Of a stretch of 64,000 nucleotides of DNA, positions 10,549-23,150 are shown piece after piece. This DNA is from Theocolax elegans (Eukaryota > Arthropoda > Insecta > Hymenoptera > Cerocephalidae), in contig CM047427.1 of assembly GCA_026168455.1 (NCBI GenBank), positions 46,292,558 to 46,356,557 on the forward strand, read 5' to 3'. Numbering within the stretch: position 1 is the stretch's first letter; every line of letters starts with the position of its first letter. Under the pieces are notes generated by a model that worked only from the letters and a program-made list of their open reading frames with translations, made no database searches and was not told where the DNA came from. A program made the translations under genes and the position numbers.

Positions 10549-12047
10549 TGTGACAATGTGCTTTGCACATGTCAAGAGCGAGCGATAGAACCCCTGACAA
10601 ACACCTACCTACCCGGATAAGCTAGACGAGTCCCTAGCTACACTACCTACCCATATACTATCCCCTAGCTACCTACCCGCACATTAACTACGTCCTGCCT
10701 ACCCTCACAGTCTAATAACCCTTTCCCAAGCACAGCACACAACACTGAAGTGGTCCTGGCAATGAGGATCTTGGGCGAGCTCAGATTATCAGGTGGGCTC
10801 CTCCGAGTCTGGCACAGCCAACAGGATAGTCAAGGGAGGCGATCACTAGGAATCCTCCAGGACCCTCCGAAGCCTCACAGCATAGCAGCCAAGGCGATGA
10901 GGTGGTACCCAGGCAGGAAGCCGAAGAACCTCCAACGCCAATCAAGATACAGCTGTAAGACAGATGTTAATGAGAACAAAAACACAGCAATAGGGTAAGG
11001 AACAAGGAAGAGGATAAATAGCCATAGCCAAGAAGACACAAGACAAGGAAAGATATGTACAGCTGTTTATAATTACTACAGCTGTACAAGGAACATAATA
11101 GGGTAAATTGAGGTTAGGTTAATGTACACAAACAACGTGTACAGCCGATATCTCGGACAATAACGCATACAAACACACACATGTGTGTAAACCTCACGAC
11201 TAAATACCCACCTAGAGCCGTAGACGAAGAGGCTAGTCATCAGCGAGGTCAACGTAGTCGAAGAGAGAGAGGGGTAACTCGGCCTCGAGCAGCAAGCGAC
11301 GGCGGGTGAGCTTCGTACCTGAAACTCATGCCGTACCCGTTGAAGAACGCAGTAAACAGCTAATGAACTATTAGTTACCTGGGAAGAGGTTGTACCTCGT
11401 CTTCAAGACGGCAGCAGCACCAGGTTGTCATCACGGCACACAGCACCATACAGCCGATTCGTACCGATACAGCCTGAACACTGCGGCACTCGACACGCTC
11501 GCACGACGCGAGATCGAGGTGCCGCGCACGAGTACGTACTGCGCAGGCGCGCGGTACGAACACGGAGCTCTCGAGCACGCCGAGAGTCAGAGCTCTACGG
11601 TCCGCCGTCCTGAACGGAAATCTATTCGATAGCCCGATATTGTTTGGTGCCTCGAAGTCTAGGACATCGAGTACGAGTGAGCGAAGCGAGAGAGAAAGAG
11701 AGAGTGACATCGCCAATTAGGGACGAGTGTGGATTACTCCGATAAGGTTGGTGAATAATTCACTCTAGCTGCGTACGGTACCGCCGAGTATCCGTACTAG
11801 TGTGTGCGAGACCCTGGTCCCCTCCTTCCCCTTCCCCTCCTTACAGCATAACCCGGTGCGGCGAGAGTACTGCTCTTTACATTGTATCAGGCTAAGATAA
11901 CCCGCGTGTTATCGATATTAGTCGCGTGTTAACGCGGCTGGCGCCCACCTCTCTAATTATTTGTTTATATTAATAAATACTTATTTCATTTATAGTAAGT
12001 AGTTGACCCTAAATAACCTGCACCCTGATCCCCAGTGCAGCGTTACA
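10549..12047 (+). mobile_element. E2 5' LTR
   Basis: It starts TGTGACAATGTGC and ends GCAGCGTTACA. It is the same length as the 3' LTR and is followed one base later by the primer site. It carries the element's promoter and polyadenylation signals by family knowledge, but I could not place a convincing TATA box. ORFs inside it have no family motif and are repeated in the other LTR. Confidence 0.93.
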
Positions 12048-12048
12048 T

Positions 12049-12066
12049 TGGCGCCCAACGTGGCTT
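12049..12066 (+). promoter_or_regulatory. E2 primer-binding site
   Basis: TGGCGCCCAACGTGGCTT starts one base after the LTR. TGG is the complement of the tRNA CCA end. The TGGCGCCC core is what lysine-tRNA-primed elements use, so tRNA-Lys is a likely but unproven primer. Confidence 0.85.
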
Positions 12067-13399
12067 GTATTAAGGGATCTTTTTATTAAAATAATTAATA
12101 ATTTTGTATAAAGTGGCGTACAGCAATAGTTTTTTTTGTGCATAATTAAATCGAGCGTATAAAATTACTGTAAGCGTCGAAGCGCGACGCAAATAAGCGG
12201 CCATATTGCCTTTTCCTCTCCAAGCAAGCTCGCACACACACCGGAAGAATCCGGTCGGCCATTTTGACGGCCATTTGCATAAATATTATGTAAATCGAGC
12301 ACGTGCACGGAAAATATAAAATTGTTTTTTCTTTTTAATATATTATTTGCACTGTTTTACATATTGGGTTATGTATAGTTGTTTTTTTTTGGGGTACGCT
12401 GGTTAATAAATAATTCATTTTCCCTCGCCTCCTAACCCATACAGCTATATTAACCAAGTATTCATGACATTTTTTTTGTAAGTGCTTCAATAAGAAAATA
12501 AAATTTTATTAATTTTCTTTTAAATTGGCATTTTATAATTATAATAATAATTTAAGCTGCTTTGAGCATTATTAATATTTTTTTTTTAAGCATTATAATT
12601 TTCTTTGGTGACACATACTAACATATTAATGCTATTTAATATTTTCCTTGCTATTATCACGTTTGATTAAATTGGTTTTTCTGTTTGTTTATATACAATT
12701 AATGCTTAGTGAATTAAATCACACATTTTGCTAGTTTTTTATTGTTAGCTGAATAAATAATAATAATTAAAATTTGCTTGACCTGCTATACCCATTGCAA
12801 CAAAAAATTTAATTTCTCCCTCATTGCTCCCCATAATAATAGTTACAAAAATAATACTGCATAATTTTTGTTTATTGTTATTTGGTGCCTGCCTAACCCA
12901 GTGTATATATTATTTATATAAGCATAATTTGCACGTCCCTTGCACATATACCCCAATATTGATTGATTATAATATTATTAATATTAAATATTTAAGGAAA
13001 TTTTGGTGTGTAGTAAAAGCTGTATATATTAATTTCCCAGAATAATAAGCTGTATAAGATACAAAATAATAATTGAACCCATATATATATACATATTTCC
13101 CGCTGTATTTAATTGCTATACTGCCCAGCCGATAATAAAGCAAGCTTATTTATTTTTTTTTTGCTGTTGTGGATTGCTTAGTGAAAGTGAATTTAATTTA
13201 ATTAGCTTAGCGTGAAAATTGTTTTTTTTCTTTCATTAGTATTTTATTTTTTTGGATTTTTGCTTAGCATGTTTAATTTAAGTTAAGTATAATTAAACAA
13301 GATCTAAGATATTTCACGGCAATCGAGCTAATAAGAGCTATTAATAATAATATTTATTTAATTATTAAGATAAAATAAGCTACAATAAATTAATTCAAA
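12067..13399 (+). other. E2 untranslated leader
   Basis: This is 1.3 kb of AT-rich sequence between the primer site and the gag ATG at 13400. It has many short stop-dense ORFs and none with a motif. The length is large for a Gypsy leader. Nothing else was recognised. Confidence 0.7.
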
Positions 13400-15858
13400 A
13401 TGTCTCACAACGGTGATGACCTTGATTTAATATTAGGAGAAGACTTATCGGTGTTACAACCAGCAGTAGGTGCCGGTGTAATAAGACGCAGCATTAATAA
13501 TAGTGATGGTAGAATCTCGGTATACGCGAGCAAAGTCGGAATAAACATAGACGCAGATAGCAAAATTATTAGAGATAGGTTAGCTAGGTACGAAATTAGA
13601 CGTAATTTCGGACCATCGTCTGCTGACTGGAATGCAGCAGTAGACGAGGCTAACCCGATTATAGATACAGATTTATCCCTTACGCAATCGGAAAGAGGAA
13701 ATATCCCTACTATCGCTATAGATACAGCCCCAGAAAGAAGCAGCAAAGCAAGACGGATGCTTTACATTCAATTGCCAACCGGACAATCACGAGGACAATA
13801 CCGAGATCCTATCTCCATAAGTAATGAGAATTTGTTGTCATTACCGGAAATGGAATACGGATCGGAAACACAATCGGCTGTAAGGGAAAACAGCAACACG
13901 AGAGAAAATTTACAGCGATTAAATAATGAAAATTTAAGGATAAGCAGCGCAGCGATTCGTCCTCAAGCACAATCTACAGCATATAGATTGAGTCTACCGT
14001 CACCAGTATGCGATAATTCGATGATGGAATTAACGCATACAGTCCCAAGCTTAACGACAACACAGTTGAGCATAAATTCGACTTCCTATTACCCCATCCA
14101 CACATTAGCCCCTTCATCTCCCACAAACCCAGACCTCATAGATAACCCATCTACCCAATATACAGCTCCAGTTACCACATACAGTACCAACATTTATACA
14201 GATACCAGACCTAGATCAACCCAAAATATCCAACCCTCAGCTTTTCGTCCAATAAGCACAAGCCCTTTTTCCCCTATTGTACTCGTACCTAGAACAGTAA
14301 GCCGAGCAAATACGCCACAGCACAGCAATACAGAACCTGAACTAGCGACCCAGGAGTCAAGAGTCAATCAGACACGCGAAAACAGACATAACCCCACAAG
14401 CAGCACACACTTGAGCAATGTACATGGGAATGTACAGAGTGTCTATTGGGAAGACGATGGAGTTACTGAACCCAACGTTCCAAAAGAAAAGACACAAAAT
14501 AATGAGAAAGAGCTCGAAAATAAATATGATGAACAGTTCAGGCGATTGGAGCAGCAAATAGAGCAAATGCAGCAATTATACAGCAAATTGATCGAAATAC
14601 ACAGCTCTCAGCAAAATAGACAGCAAAGCAGATCGCCAGTGCACCAGGAAAGCAACGAAACGTACTCTATCCCAAATAACCCTTACATACAGCCACAGCA
14701 AAGTACGTTCAACCCAGCATTCAGATACAGCCGTTCATACGAAACCTGCTTAGAAGATGCTACCTTTATACGGGAGAAAAGGACAGCACAGATATTCTCA
14801 CGCCACCGCATCCAATTTAAAGGAGCGAAAAAGAATGATCCGGAGACATTCTTATCGAATCTTGAGGAATGTAGAGAAAGTTATGGTCTCTCAACTCAGG
14901 ATATATTTAAATCGTTGCCATCAGTGTTAGATGATGAAGCGTGGGAGTGGTTTAGACGGGAGAAAAGCAGCTGGAAAGACTACCTAGACTTTGTAGATGC
15001 GCTGAGACTACAATATAGGACTGAGGAAACGCAGAGCCAGCTTAGACAAGCTATTGAAAATCGTACACAAGGACCTAACGAGGATATTTCCACATATCTC
15101 ACTAAGCTAAGAAGCATGCTAGACCATGTCACACCAACAATATCTCAATCCGAACAGCTGGATAGAGCGTATCGGAACCTGCACCCTAGCTATAAACTAA
15201 AATTGAAAGACACCATTTCGATAATTTTATCCATATGCAGCGACTTGGTAAAAAGGAGGAAGCAAGACGTTTGATGGATGAAATGTACAAACCTCAGCCC
15301 AGTAATTCAAAATTACGGCCTAGCAAAGTATGCATATGTTGATCATCTATGCAAACGAAAACCTGTAAATTAGCTGCAGTTTCCTCAGAGCAAAGCAAAA
15401 ATATTGTAGTACCCCCAAAGTCCATAGCACCCATAACCACTAATCCACAAAAGAAAATACGGCACGAGTACCCATGGAAGCCGAACAGCTCCCAAGCAGC
15501 GAGAAAATATACAGCACCCGTTAGGCAAGAACCTAAGCAGCAGTACAGCGAAGCTGTAAAGAATAACAAAAATAGCAGTTATTGGCAGCGAGCACAGGAA
15601 ACTAAACAAAGGGCTGAATCACCAAAGAAACAGGAATTCAAGCTAAATAAATTCAGCACGCCAAATAACGAAGAACAAAGGCCTATAAATCCAAGGAAAT
15701 TTAAAGAGACTTGTTTTAGATGCGGGAAACTTGGACATTGGGTAGCAGAATGCCCAGTCCCTTTAAGCTGCGGAAGTTGCGGAAAGCAAGGAATCAGCTA
15801 CAAATATTGCAACTGTAATAAGAACAGAAGCCAGGGAAACTACAGCCAGAGGAAATAG
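13400..15858 (+). pseudogene. gag: E2 gag (one frameshift and one stop)
   Basis: The Gag polyprotein starts at ATG 13400 (MSHNGDDLDLILGED) and runs 624 codons to 15274. Residues about 1-340 are Ser/Thr/Pro/Asn-rich. About 370-400 form a coiled coil (ENKYDEQFRRLEQQIEQM). About 470-600 form the capsid-like retrotransposon gag domain (DDEAWEWFRREKSSWKDYL). A frameshift near 15210-15240 and a TGA near 15340 separate this from the nucleocapsid part (to 15858). That part has two knuckles: canonical CFRCGKLGHWVAEC, then CGSCGKQGISYKYC with isoleucine at the histidine position. The same two lesions occur in the 8431-9466 fragment. Confidence 0.88.
15834..15840 (+). promoter_or_regulatory. E2 -1 frameshift slippery heptamer
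   Basis: In the nucleocapsid frame the codons are CAG GGA AAC, giving G GGA AAC. The gag stop TAG follows at 15856-15858. The -1 frame from this point is open and runs into the protease (ALLDHGS). This is the same placement relative to the knuckle as in E1 and E3. Confidence 0.75.
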
Positions 15859-17062
15859 AGACCCGTATTTCCTCACCCAAACACCCAAAAGGGTCAATAC
15901 CCTTCTACGTAGCAGCAAATAATTCCCTAATACAGCAAATACCCGGCATCGACCCACGCCATTTCTTTAACATAGAGTTAAATGGACAAAAACTTACAGC
16001 TTTACTTGACCATGGGTCGGTACACTCATTCATTGGGCGAGGAATGAGTAGAATGTTACAGCACAAATTGAGACAATCCAGCAATTCAGCCGTTAAAGTA
16101 GCAGATGGTACAGCAGTACCAATACAAGGTATAATAGATATAACCATGGAAATAGATGGTGAAACTCTTATAATGCCGTTTCAGGTAGCAGACGGCTTGC
16201 ATTATGACTGCATATTAAGTATCGACTTTAAACGTAAAGCGAACATGAATTTATGCTACGAAAATGATACGTGGTGGACTGATAAAGATATCATTCATCA
16301 TTTTTATCCGTATGGCAAAGACCCGAGTTGCTTACCCGCCCTAGCAAGCATAGGAGGATTGAAACGAGCTACAGCAGAACAAGAAAGGAGATTACAGCAG
16401 CTACTAAATGAGGTGATTCCCCCAACACCAAGAACCCTAGGTGTAACTAACCTAGATTCCCATAAAATCGATGTGCAAGGTGCCGAACCTATTCGTCAAC
16501 GAAACCGTCGTTATTCGCCGCGTATTTCCTCACCCAAACACCCCAAAAGGGTCAATACCCTTCTACGTAGCAGCAAATAATTCCCTAATACAGCAAATAC
16601 CCGGGCATCGACCCACGCCATTTCTTTAACATAGAGTTAAATGGACAAAAACTTACAGCTTTACTTGACCATGGGTCGGTACACTCATTCATTGGGCGAG
16701 GAATGAGTAGATGTTACAGCACAAATTGAGACAATCCAGCAATTCAGCCGTTTAAAGTAGCAGATGGTACAGCAGTACCAATACAAGGTATAATAGATAT
16801 AACCATGGAAATAGATGGTGAAACTCTTATAATGCCGTTTCAGGTAGCAGACGGCTTGCATTATGACTGCATATTAAGTATCGACTTTAAACGTAAAGCG
16901 AACATGAATTTATGCTACGAAAATGATACGTGGTGGACTGATAAAGATATCATTCATCATTTTTATCCGTATGGCAAAGACCCGAGTTTGCTTACCCGCC
17001 CTAGCAAGCATAGGAGGATTGAAACCCGAACCTATTCGTCAACGAAACCGTCGTTATTCGCC
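15841..17062 (+). pseudogene. E2 protease region, tandemly duplicated
   Basis: Aspartic-protease-like segment containing ALLDHGSVHSFIG at the triad position and VADGLHYDCILSIDFKRK toward the C-terminus. Copy 1 begins at 15865 and copy 2 at 16522, an offset of about 657. Copy 2 lacks roughly 117 bases that copy 1 has just before the RT connector (EPIRQRNRRYSP). It also has one-base indels that close the frame, and copy 2 leads into RT. The triad is DHGS rather than DTG or DSG in both copies, so it may be ancestral to this family. Confidence 0.75.
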
Positions 17063-17868
17063 GAGGATGCTGCAGGCGGGATACGAGGAAATTGACAGAA
17101 TGCTAAAGGAAGGTATAATAGAACCTTCAGAAAGCCCGTGGTGCAGCTGCCCAATTATAGTCCCGAAAGCAAACGGAAAATACCGCTTTTGCATAGATTT
17201 TCGGCAGGTTAATGCTGTAACCAAGAAAATAGCATACCCTATGCGGAACATGGACGACATTCTCGATCAGCTGAGAGAAAGTCGTTACATAAGTAAGCTT
17301 GATTTATCTCAAGCGTACCACCAAGTCCCTCTAGCACCAGAAAGCCGCGAAATTACAGCCTTTTCACTCCCCGGTAAAGGATTATTTCAGTTTACCCGAG
17401 TCCCCTACGGCCTATCGAATGCACCTGCGATTTTCCAGAAAATGATGGACAAGCTTATAAGGCCCGAATGGGAACCAAACGTATTCGCATATCTGGACGA
17501 TATTATAATTACAGCCAAAACCTTTGAGGAACACCTAAAATGGTTAAGAATAGTGCTAACCGCCCTCAAAAAGGTAAACTTGAAAATTAATTAATAGAGA
17601 AAAGTCCGAATTCTGTTGCGCGGAAGTAACTTATCTAGGATACATTGTTAATGAGGATGGCCTCAAAACAAATGTAGATAAGATACGACCGATACTAGAG
17701 TAACCAGCCCCAACCAATTTAAAGCAACTCAGACGCTTTACTGGCTTAATTGGTTGGTATTAAAGGTTTATTGGGAAATTAGCTGAATACAGAGCACCGT
17801 TAAACTATTTAACGCGAAAGGATGTCAGATGGCAATGGCATCAGGAACAGCAGGATGCATTCGAGAAA
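17063..17868 (+). pseudogene. E2 reverse transcriptase (thumb region broken)
   Basis: RNA-dependent DNA polymerase. The open part (to 17594) shows PIIVPKANGKYRFCIDFRQV, SKLDLSQAYHQVPL, QFTRVPYGLSNAPAIFQKMM and the catalytic FAYLDDIIITA. After KKVNLKIN the frame hits stops at 17592, near 17700 and near 17760, while motifs such as ITYLGYI-like and thumb sequence remain readable in pieces. The palm catalytic residues are intact but the protein cannot be made full length. Confidence 0.88.
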
Positions 17869-19689
17869 ATGAAGCTAGCCCTTACCCAAGCCCCTGTTTT
17901 AGCCCGCCCCGATTTTTCCCTCCCCTTTACCCTCCAAACCGATGCTAGCGACTACGCTATAGCCGGTGTGCTTACCCAGGAAATAAATGGTGAAGAACAC
18001 CCTATATATTACGTTAGCCGTACACTGAGTAAATCGGAACGTAATTATACGGTGACAGAGAAGAAGTGTTTGGCAGTATTGTGGTTTATTGAAAGATTAA
18101 AAGGTTACCTCCAAGGTGAAGAATTTACCGTGGTAACAGACCACCACAGCCTTCTCTGGCTTCACAACATCAAGGATCCGACAGGCAGATTGGCTCGATG
18201 GAACACAATCCTGCAAAATTATAAATTTAAATTTGTGCACAGGAAAGGAGCATACCATAAGGTACCTGACGCACTTTCAAGAGCATATGAAGATACAGCA
18301 TTAGCAGCTACAGCCACAATTAATACAAGCGATCCTTGGTACCAAATGAAGATCCAAGCAGTAATAAAATCTACCCAAAAATACCCTGATTTATGTATAA
18401 AAGACAACCTTTTATACGCACACCGTCCCAATCCCCTCGTAGACCCATTAGTCCCCGACCTAGATGCTTGGAAGCTGATTCTGCCAGCAGCTGATAGAGA
18501 GAAAGCTCTCTATGAAGCGCACTACACCCCGCAAGCCGGTCATTTGGGATATGACAAAACGTATGCAAGGTTAGCCACCTACTACTACTGGCCAGGTATA
18601 TACTATGATACCTGCAATTATGTGAGAGCTTGTCAAGAGTGTCAAGCCCACAAGAGCAATCAGCAGGCTCCAGCAGGAATAATGGAAGGCAGGAACATAG
18701 ATGGACCTTGGACAGTAGTAGCAGTCGACATAATGGGACCGAAACCTCCATCAAAGCAAGGTTTCAGGTACATAATAGTCTTTGAGGACTTATTTACCCG
18801 TTATGTCGAAATGAAAGCGTTGAGACGAGCCGACGCAAAAAGCGTACTCCAAGCGTTCGATGAGTTAGTCATTAACCGATGGGGTTGTCCCAAATACCTA
18901 ATTTCGGACAATGGAACGGAATTTGCAAATCGCCAAGTTGCAGAGAAATTACAGCAGTACGGAATTATACAGTCATTAATTCCGCCCTATTTCGCACAAG
19001 CTAACCCTGTAGAAAGGGTAAATAGGAACCTAAAACCGATGATAAACAGCTTCATTGAGGAAGATCATCGCGAGTGGGATCGACATTTAGGAGAGTTCTG
19101 CTTCTCTCTCAATACAGTCGTCCACTCTACAACTAAATACAGCCCAGCATTTTTAAATTTTGGCAGAAACCCTATCCCAACAGCCCTTATACGAAAGCAC
19201 CTAGAGTCTTCAGACGCCCCTCCAGCACCAAATACAGCACCATGGATTGAAAGATTACATAGACTTCCAGCAATATATGATCTTGTTAGATGACATATAG
19301 ACACAGCAGTGGCTAGACAAGCTAGACACTATAATAAAGGACGTAGACTGGTACAATACCAAGTTGGCGATCGAGTTTGTCGACGCAATAGGGTATTGTC
19401 CTCAAAAGATAATCATTTTACAGCAAAAATGGCACCAATCAACATAGGCCCCGCGAGAGTAGTAGAAGTAGTTTCGGCAAACTATTATATTGTCGAAGAC
19501 GAAGATACTAAGCGGAGGGTCAAAATCTATGTAAATGATCTTAAGCGTTATATCCCTCCTAGAAACGTTATTCCACCTAAAATCCATTCTCCACCTTCGC
19601 AGCGTCCAATAGCACAAAATATACAGCAAAACCACCCAAGTAGCAATAATCCACCTAGAAAGCGAGATAGGCCTCGAAAGATTAATTAA
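17869..19689 (+). pseudogene. E2 RNase H and integrase (one internal stop)
   Basis: RNase H shows LQTDASDYAIAGVL, then ERNYTVTEKKCLAVLW and VVTDHHSLLWL. The integrase has an HHCC finger (HLGYDKTYARL, then CQECQAHK). Its core has VVAVDIMGPKP, LISDNGTEFAN and QANPVERVNR, which supply the D, D and E residues. A TGA at 19291-19293 interrupts an otherwise continuous frame. The remainder (to 19689) is the integrase C-terminus (YQVGDRVCRRNRVLSS) and a proline-rich tail. One stop therefore separates catalytic core and C-terminal domain. Confidence 0.9.
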
Positions 19690-19806
19690 GGCAATTAAAG
19701 AATAAATTTGAATAGGTAAATTTTGGCAAATAAAAAGAATCAAACCTGATGATAGCAACGGGTAAGTTTAAGCAAGATTAGAAAATAAGAATAAGCTTTC
19801 CCTTAG

Positions 19807-20757
19807 ATGGAAAGAACGGGAAAATCGGCGTCAGCGACGCAAAGAGCCAGAGGCCGTGGCCGTTTCACTGTACGGCCCACGGAATTGAGGAGACCTGGGC
19901 AGGACCTGGAGGGGATCCTCGAAAGATTGGACATAGGTGAAGAACCTGCGAACACCCCTCCAGGAGCAGGCCAACGCACAACCTGCCCAGGCACCAGAGG
20001 ATGCGTCAGGGGAGGGCGTCATCTATGCGCCAACCCTGACTTCCGCCCAGCGGCACCGGGGACGGAGGTAGCAGTTCTGACCCCAATAGCCACCACCAGT
20101 ACGAGCGTGACCCCATACAGCACCCCTACAACCACTCCCACACCGCCATCCCAACCACCCTCCCTTTATATCCCAGCCTTCCTTCCCCAACCGATTATTT
20201 CCCGCCCAGTCCTCGACCCGTCCATGGGCATGTATACTTATGTACATGTGCCCGTGAACATGCCCCCTCCCTGCCCCGTGCCCAACCTACCCACACCCAG
20301 TACAGCTCCCTTGTCCCTACCTGCTCTCCCATCCACCACCTTCCCAAAACCCGTTTCCCTGATGTCCCTAGATATTCCAAACCCCACAAATACCCAATCC
20401 CAACCACCCACATCCCCAACCCTACCACCTTTAATATCCCTACCCGTACAGCCTCCCACAACCCTTCCCCCTCCCATTGAACCCCCCTGCAGATCTACGC
20501 CGTCTACTGCAGTAGGGGCAGCATCAGCAACGAGCGGAATCATCCCCGCAGAGGCACGTATGTCCCGGCCCGACCCGAGCGAATGCCGCCCGGGATGCTG
20601 GAATTGCGGGGGGCTGGGACATAGCTGGAGGAACTGCCCTTCTCCAAACGCGGTTTTCTGCAGGAACTGCGGGAGGAGGGGAGTTTTCTCCAAAAACTGT
20701 CCCCGCTGCGCAGAGGGCTATTGGGAGATGCAGAGGAAAATGGGAGGGAGGAAATAA
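19807..20757 (+). CDS. E2 post-pol ORF: proline-rich protein with two zinc knuckles
   Basis: A 316-codon ORF (MERTGKSASATQ) starts 117 bases after integrase, where some Gypsy elements have env. It has no signal peptide or membrane segment. Residues about 1-60 are basic. About 90-235 are Pro/Thr/Ser-rich. About 262-300 hold two Cys motifs: CWNCGGLGHSWRNC (canonical CX2CX4HX4C) and CRNCGRRGVFSKNC (valine for histidine), then CPRC. This matches the two-knuckle tail of the same element's gag, including the degenerate second histidine, so it may derive from gag. It is intact although gag and pol are broken. Function is unknown; RNA or DNA binding is inference. Confidence 0.75.
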   Translation: MERTGKSASATQRARGRGRFTVRPTELRRPGQDLEGILERLDIGEEPANTPPGAGQRTTCPGTRGCVRGGRHLCANPDFRPAAPGTEVAVLTPIATTSTSVTPYSTPTTTPTPPSQPPSLYIPAFLPQPIISRPVLDPSMGMYTYVHVPVNMPPPCPVPNLPTPSTAPLSLPALPSTTFPKPVSLMSLDIPNPTNTQSQPPTSPTLPPLISLPVQPPTTLPPPIEPPCRSTPSTAVGAASATSGIIPAEARMSRPDPSECRPGCWNCGGLGHSWRNCPSPNAVFCRNCGRRGVFSKNCPRCAEGYWEMQRKMGGRK

Positions 20758-21613
20758 ATCCCCTCCCATACAGCTCTCTATAACACGTCCTCCCAAATAC
20801 ACTTCCCGTAAAAGAGAAAAAGATGGAGTAAAATTTTTTGTTTTATATATTATATGAATAAAATTACATATAACGTTATCCATGTAGTATAATTATTAAG
20901 ACCCCAACCCAAAATGGTAAATTTTCCCAAGCAATAAGGGTGGTGATAATAAAGCAGAGCAAATAAACAAATAATTTAAATTATATGTAATGATTAAATG
21001 AATCGGTAAAAGAAAGAGTTTAAGACAACGAACTCACAAGCAGCAGAAGGTAATAATTCACCACACCTTATTAATTTTCTTTTTGTATTTTATATGATTT
21101 CATGTTTATTATTTTAGTAATTTTCATTATTCCCTGAATTTATATATATATATATATTAATTTGTATAACAGTATGTGTACGACTGCCATCATGTAAGTA
21201 TAAGGTATGAGAGTATCGCGAGTAGGGATAGAGCTCTCAAACAAATGCGAATTTTCTATATTATTATGTATATTTTATGTATTGGGGACCGTCGTCGTTA
21301 TATTAAAATTAATTTTAAATTATTTAAAAGCAGCTAAAAAGTTATACACCATACAGCGCGTATACATACACAGATTTCCAGCCAAGCAGCTAGTCAAGGA
21401 GACTATACACTTATACCCCGACCAATAGCACCGGCTATTTGGATATTCATTAAGTGAGCAAGCGTAATTACCCCCACCAACTTTAGCATTATTATAAGCA
21501 TACGAAATTTTAATCAGAATAGTAATTAGCAGCATTTGTTATTTTATTTTTTTTTAGCTTAGCATTACTGTTAGCATTTTATTGAAATTACGACTTCCGC
21601 GTAATTTCGGTTT
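20758..21613 (+). other. E2 3' untranslated region
   Basis: AT-rich sequence between the post-pol ORF and the polypurine tract. A TA repeat lies near 21144-21158. No motif-bearing ORF was seen. Confidence 0.6.
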
Positions 21614-21625
21614 GGTGGGGGGGAG
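21614..21625 (+). promoter_or_regulatory. E2 polypurine tract
   Basis: A G-rich run (GGTGGGGGGGAG) lies immediately before the 3' LTR, the position used to prime plus-strand DNA. Confidence 0.8.
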
Positions 21626-21626
21626 T

Positions 21627-23125
21627 TGTGACAATGTGCTTTGCACATGTCAAGAGCGAGCGATAGAACCCCTGACAAACACCTACCTACCCGGATAAGC
21701 TAGACGAGTCCCTAGCTACACTACCTACCCATATACTATCCCCTAGTTACCTACCCGCACATTAACTACGTCCTGCCTACCCTCACAGTCTAATAACCCT
21801 TTCCCAAGCACAGTACACAACACTGAAGTGGTCCTGGCAATGAGGATCTTGGGCGAGCTCAGATTATCAGGTGGGCTCCTCCGAGTCTGGCACAGCCAAC
21901 AGGATAGTCAAGGGAGGCGATCACTAGGAAGCCTCCAGGACCCTCCGAAGCCTCACAGCATAGCAGCCAAGGCGATGAGGTGGTACCAAGGCAGGAAGCC
22001 GAAGAACCTCCAACGCCAAGCAAGATACAGCTGTAAGACAGATGTTAATGAGAACAAAAACACAGCAATAGGGTAAGGAACAAGGAAGAGGATAAATAGC
22101 CATAGCCAAGAAGACACAAGACAAAGAAAGATATGTACAGCTGTGTATAATTACTACAGCTGTACAAGGAACATAATAGGGTAAATTGAGGTTATGTCAA
22201 TGTACACAAACAACGTGTACAGCCGATATCTCGGACAATAACGCATACAAACACACACATGTGTGTAAACCTCACGACTAAATACCCACCTAGAGCCGTA
22301 GACGAAGAGGCTAGTCATCAGCGAGGTCAACGTCGTCGAAGAGAGAGAGGGGTAACTCGGCCTCGAGCAGCAAGCGACGGCGGGTGAGCTTCGTACCTGA
22401 AACTCATGCCGTACCCGTTGAAGAACGCAGTAAATAGCTAATAAACTATTAGTTACCTGGGAAGAGGTTGTACCTCGTCTCCGAGACGGCAGCAGCACCA
22501 GGTTGTCATCACGGCATACAGCACCATACAGCCGATTCGTACCGATACAGCCTGAACACTGCGGCACTCGACACGCTCGCACGACGCGAGATCGAGGTGC
22601 CGCGCACGAGTACGTACTGCGCAGGCGCGCGGTACGAACACGGGGCTCTCGAGCACGCCGAGAGTCAGAGCTCTACGGTCCGCCGTCCTGAACGGAAATC
22701 TATTCGATAGGCCGATATTGTTTGGTGCCTCGAAGTCTAGGACATCGAGTACGAGTGAGCGAAGCGAGAGAGAAAGAGAGAGTGACATCGCCAATTAGGG
22801 ACGAGTGCCGATTACTCCGATAAGGTTGATGAATAATTCACTCTAGCTGCGTACGGTACCGCCGAGTATCCGTACTAGTGTGTGCGAGACCCTGGTCCCC
22901 TCCTTCCCCTTCCCCTCCTTACAGCATAACCCGGTGCGGCGAGAGTACTGCTCTTTACATTGTATCAGGCTAAGATAACCCGCGTGTTATCGATATTCGT
23001 CGCGTGTTAACGCGGCTGGCGCCCACCTCTCTAATTATTTGTTTATATTAATAAATACTTATTTCATTTATAGTAAGTAGTTAACCCTAAATAACCTGCA
23101 CTCTGATCCCCAGTGCAGCGTTACA
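21627..23125 (+). mobile_element. E2 3' LTR
   Basis: It is 1499 bp, collinear with the 5' LTR, and differs at about 24 scattered positions by eye. It ends GCAGCGTTACA directly before ATAT. ORFs inside it are repeated in the 5' LTR and are not genes. Confidence 0.93.
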
Positions 23126-23150
23126 ATATATATATATATATTTATATATA

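Larger units (their letters stand above)
10549..23125 (+). mobile_element. Complete Ty3/Gypsy element E2 (12.6 kb)
   Basis: Two 1499-bp LTRs (TGTGAC...GTTACA) bound an interior with primer site, leader, gag, protease, RT, RNase H, integrase, a post-pol ORF and a polypurine tract. The flanks are ATAT on both sides (10545-10548 and 23126-23129). I count about two dozen differences between the LTRs, roughly 1.6%, so it is not brand new. Gag and pol carry frameshifts, stops and a tandem duplication of the protease, so the copy is not autonomous. The post-pol ORF is still open. Confidence 0.95.

Noticed and set aside
19831..20883. Four minus-strand ORFs opposite the E2 post-pol ORF
   Set aside because: Gly/Trp-rich products of the reverse complement of Pro/Thr-rich coding sequence; the plus strand has the zinc knuckles.
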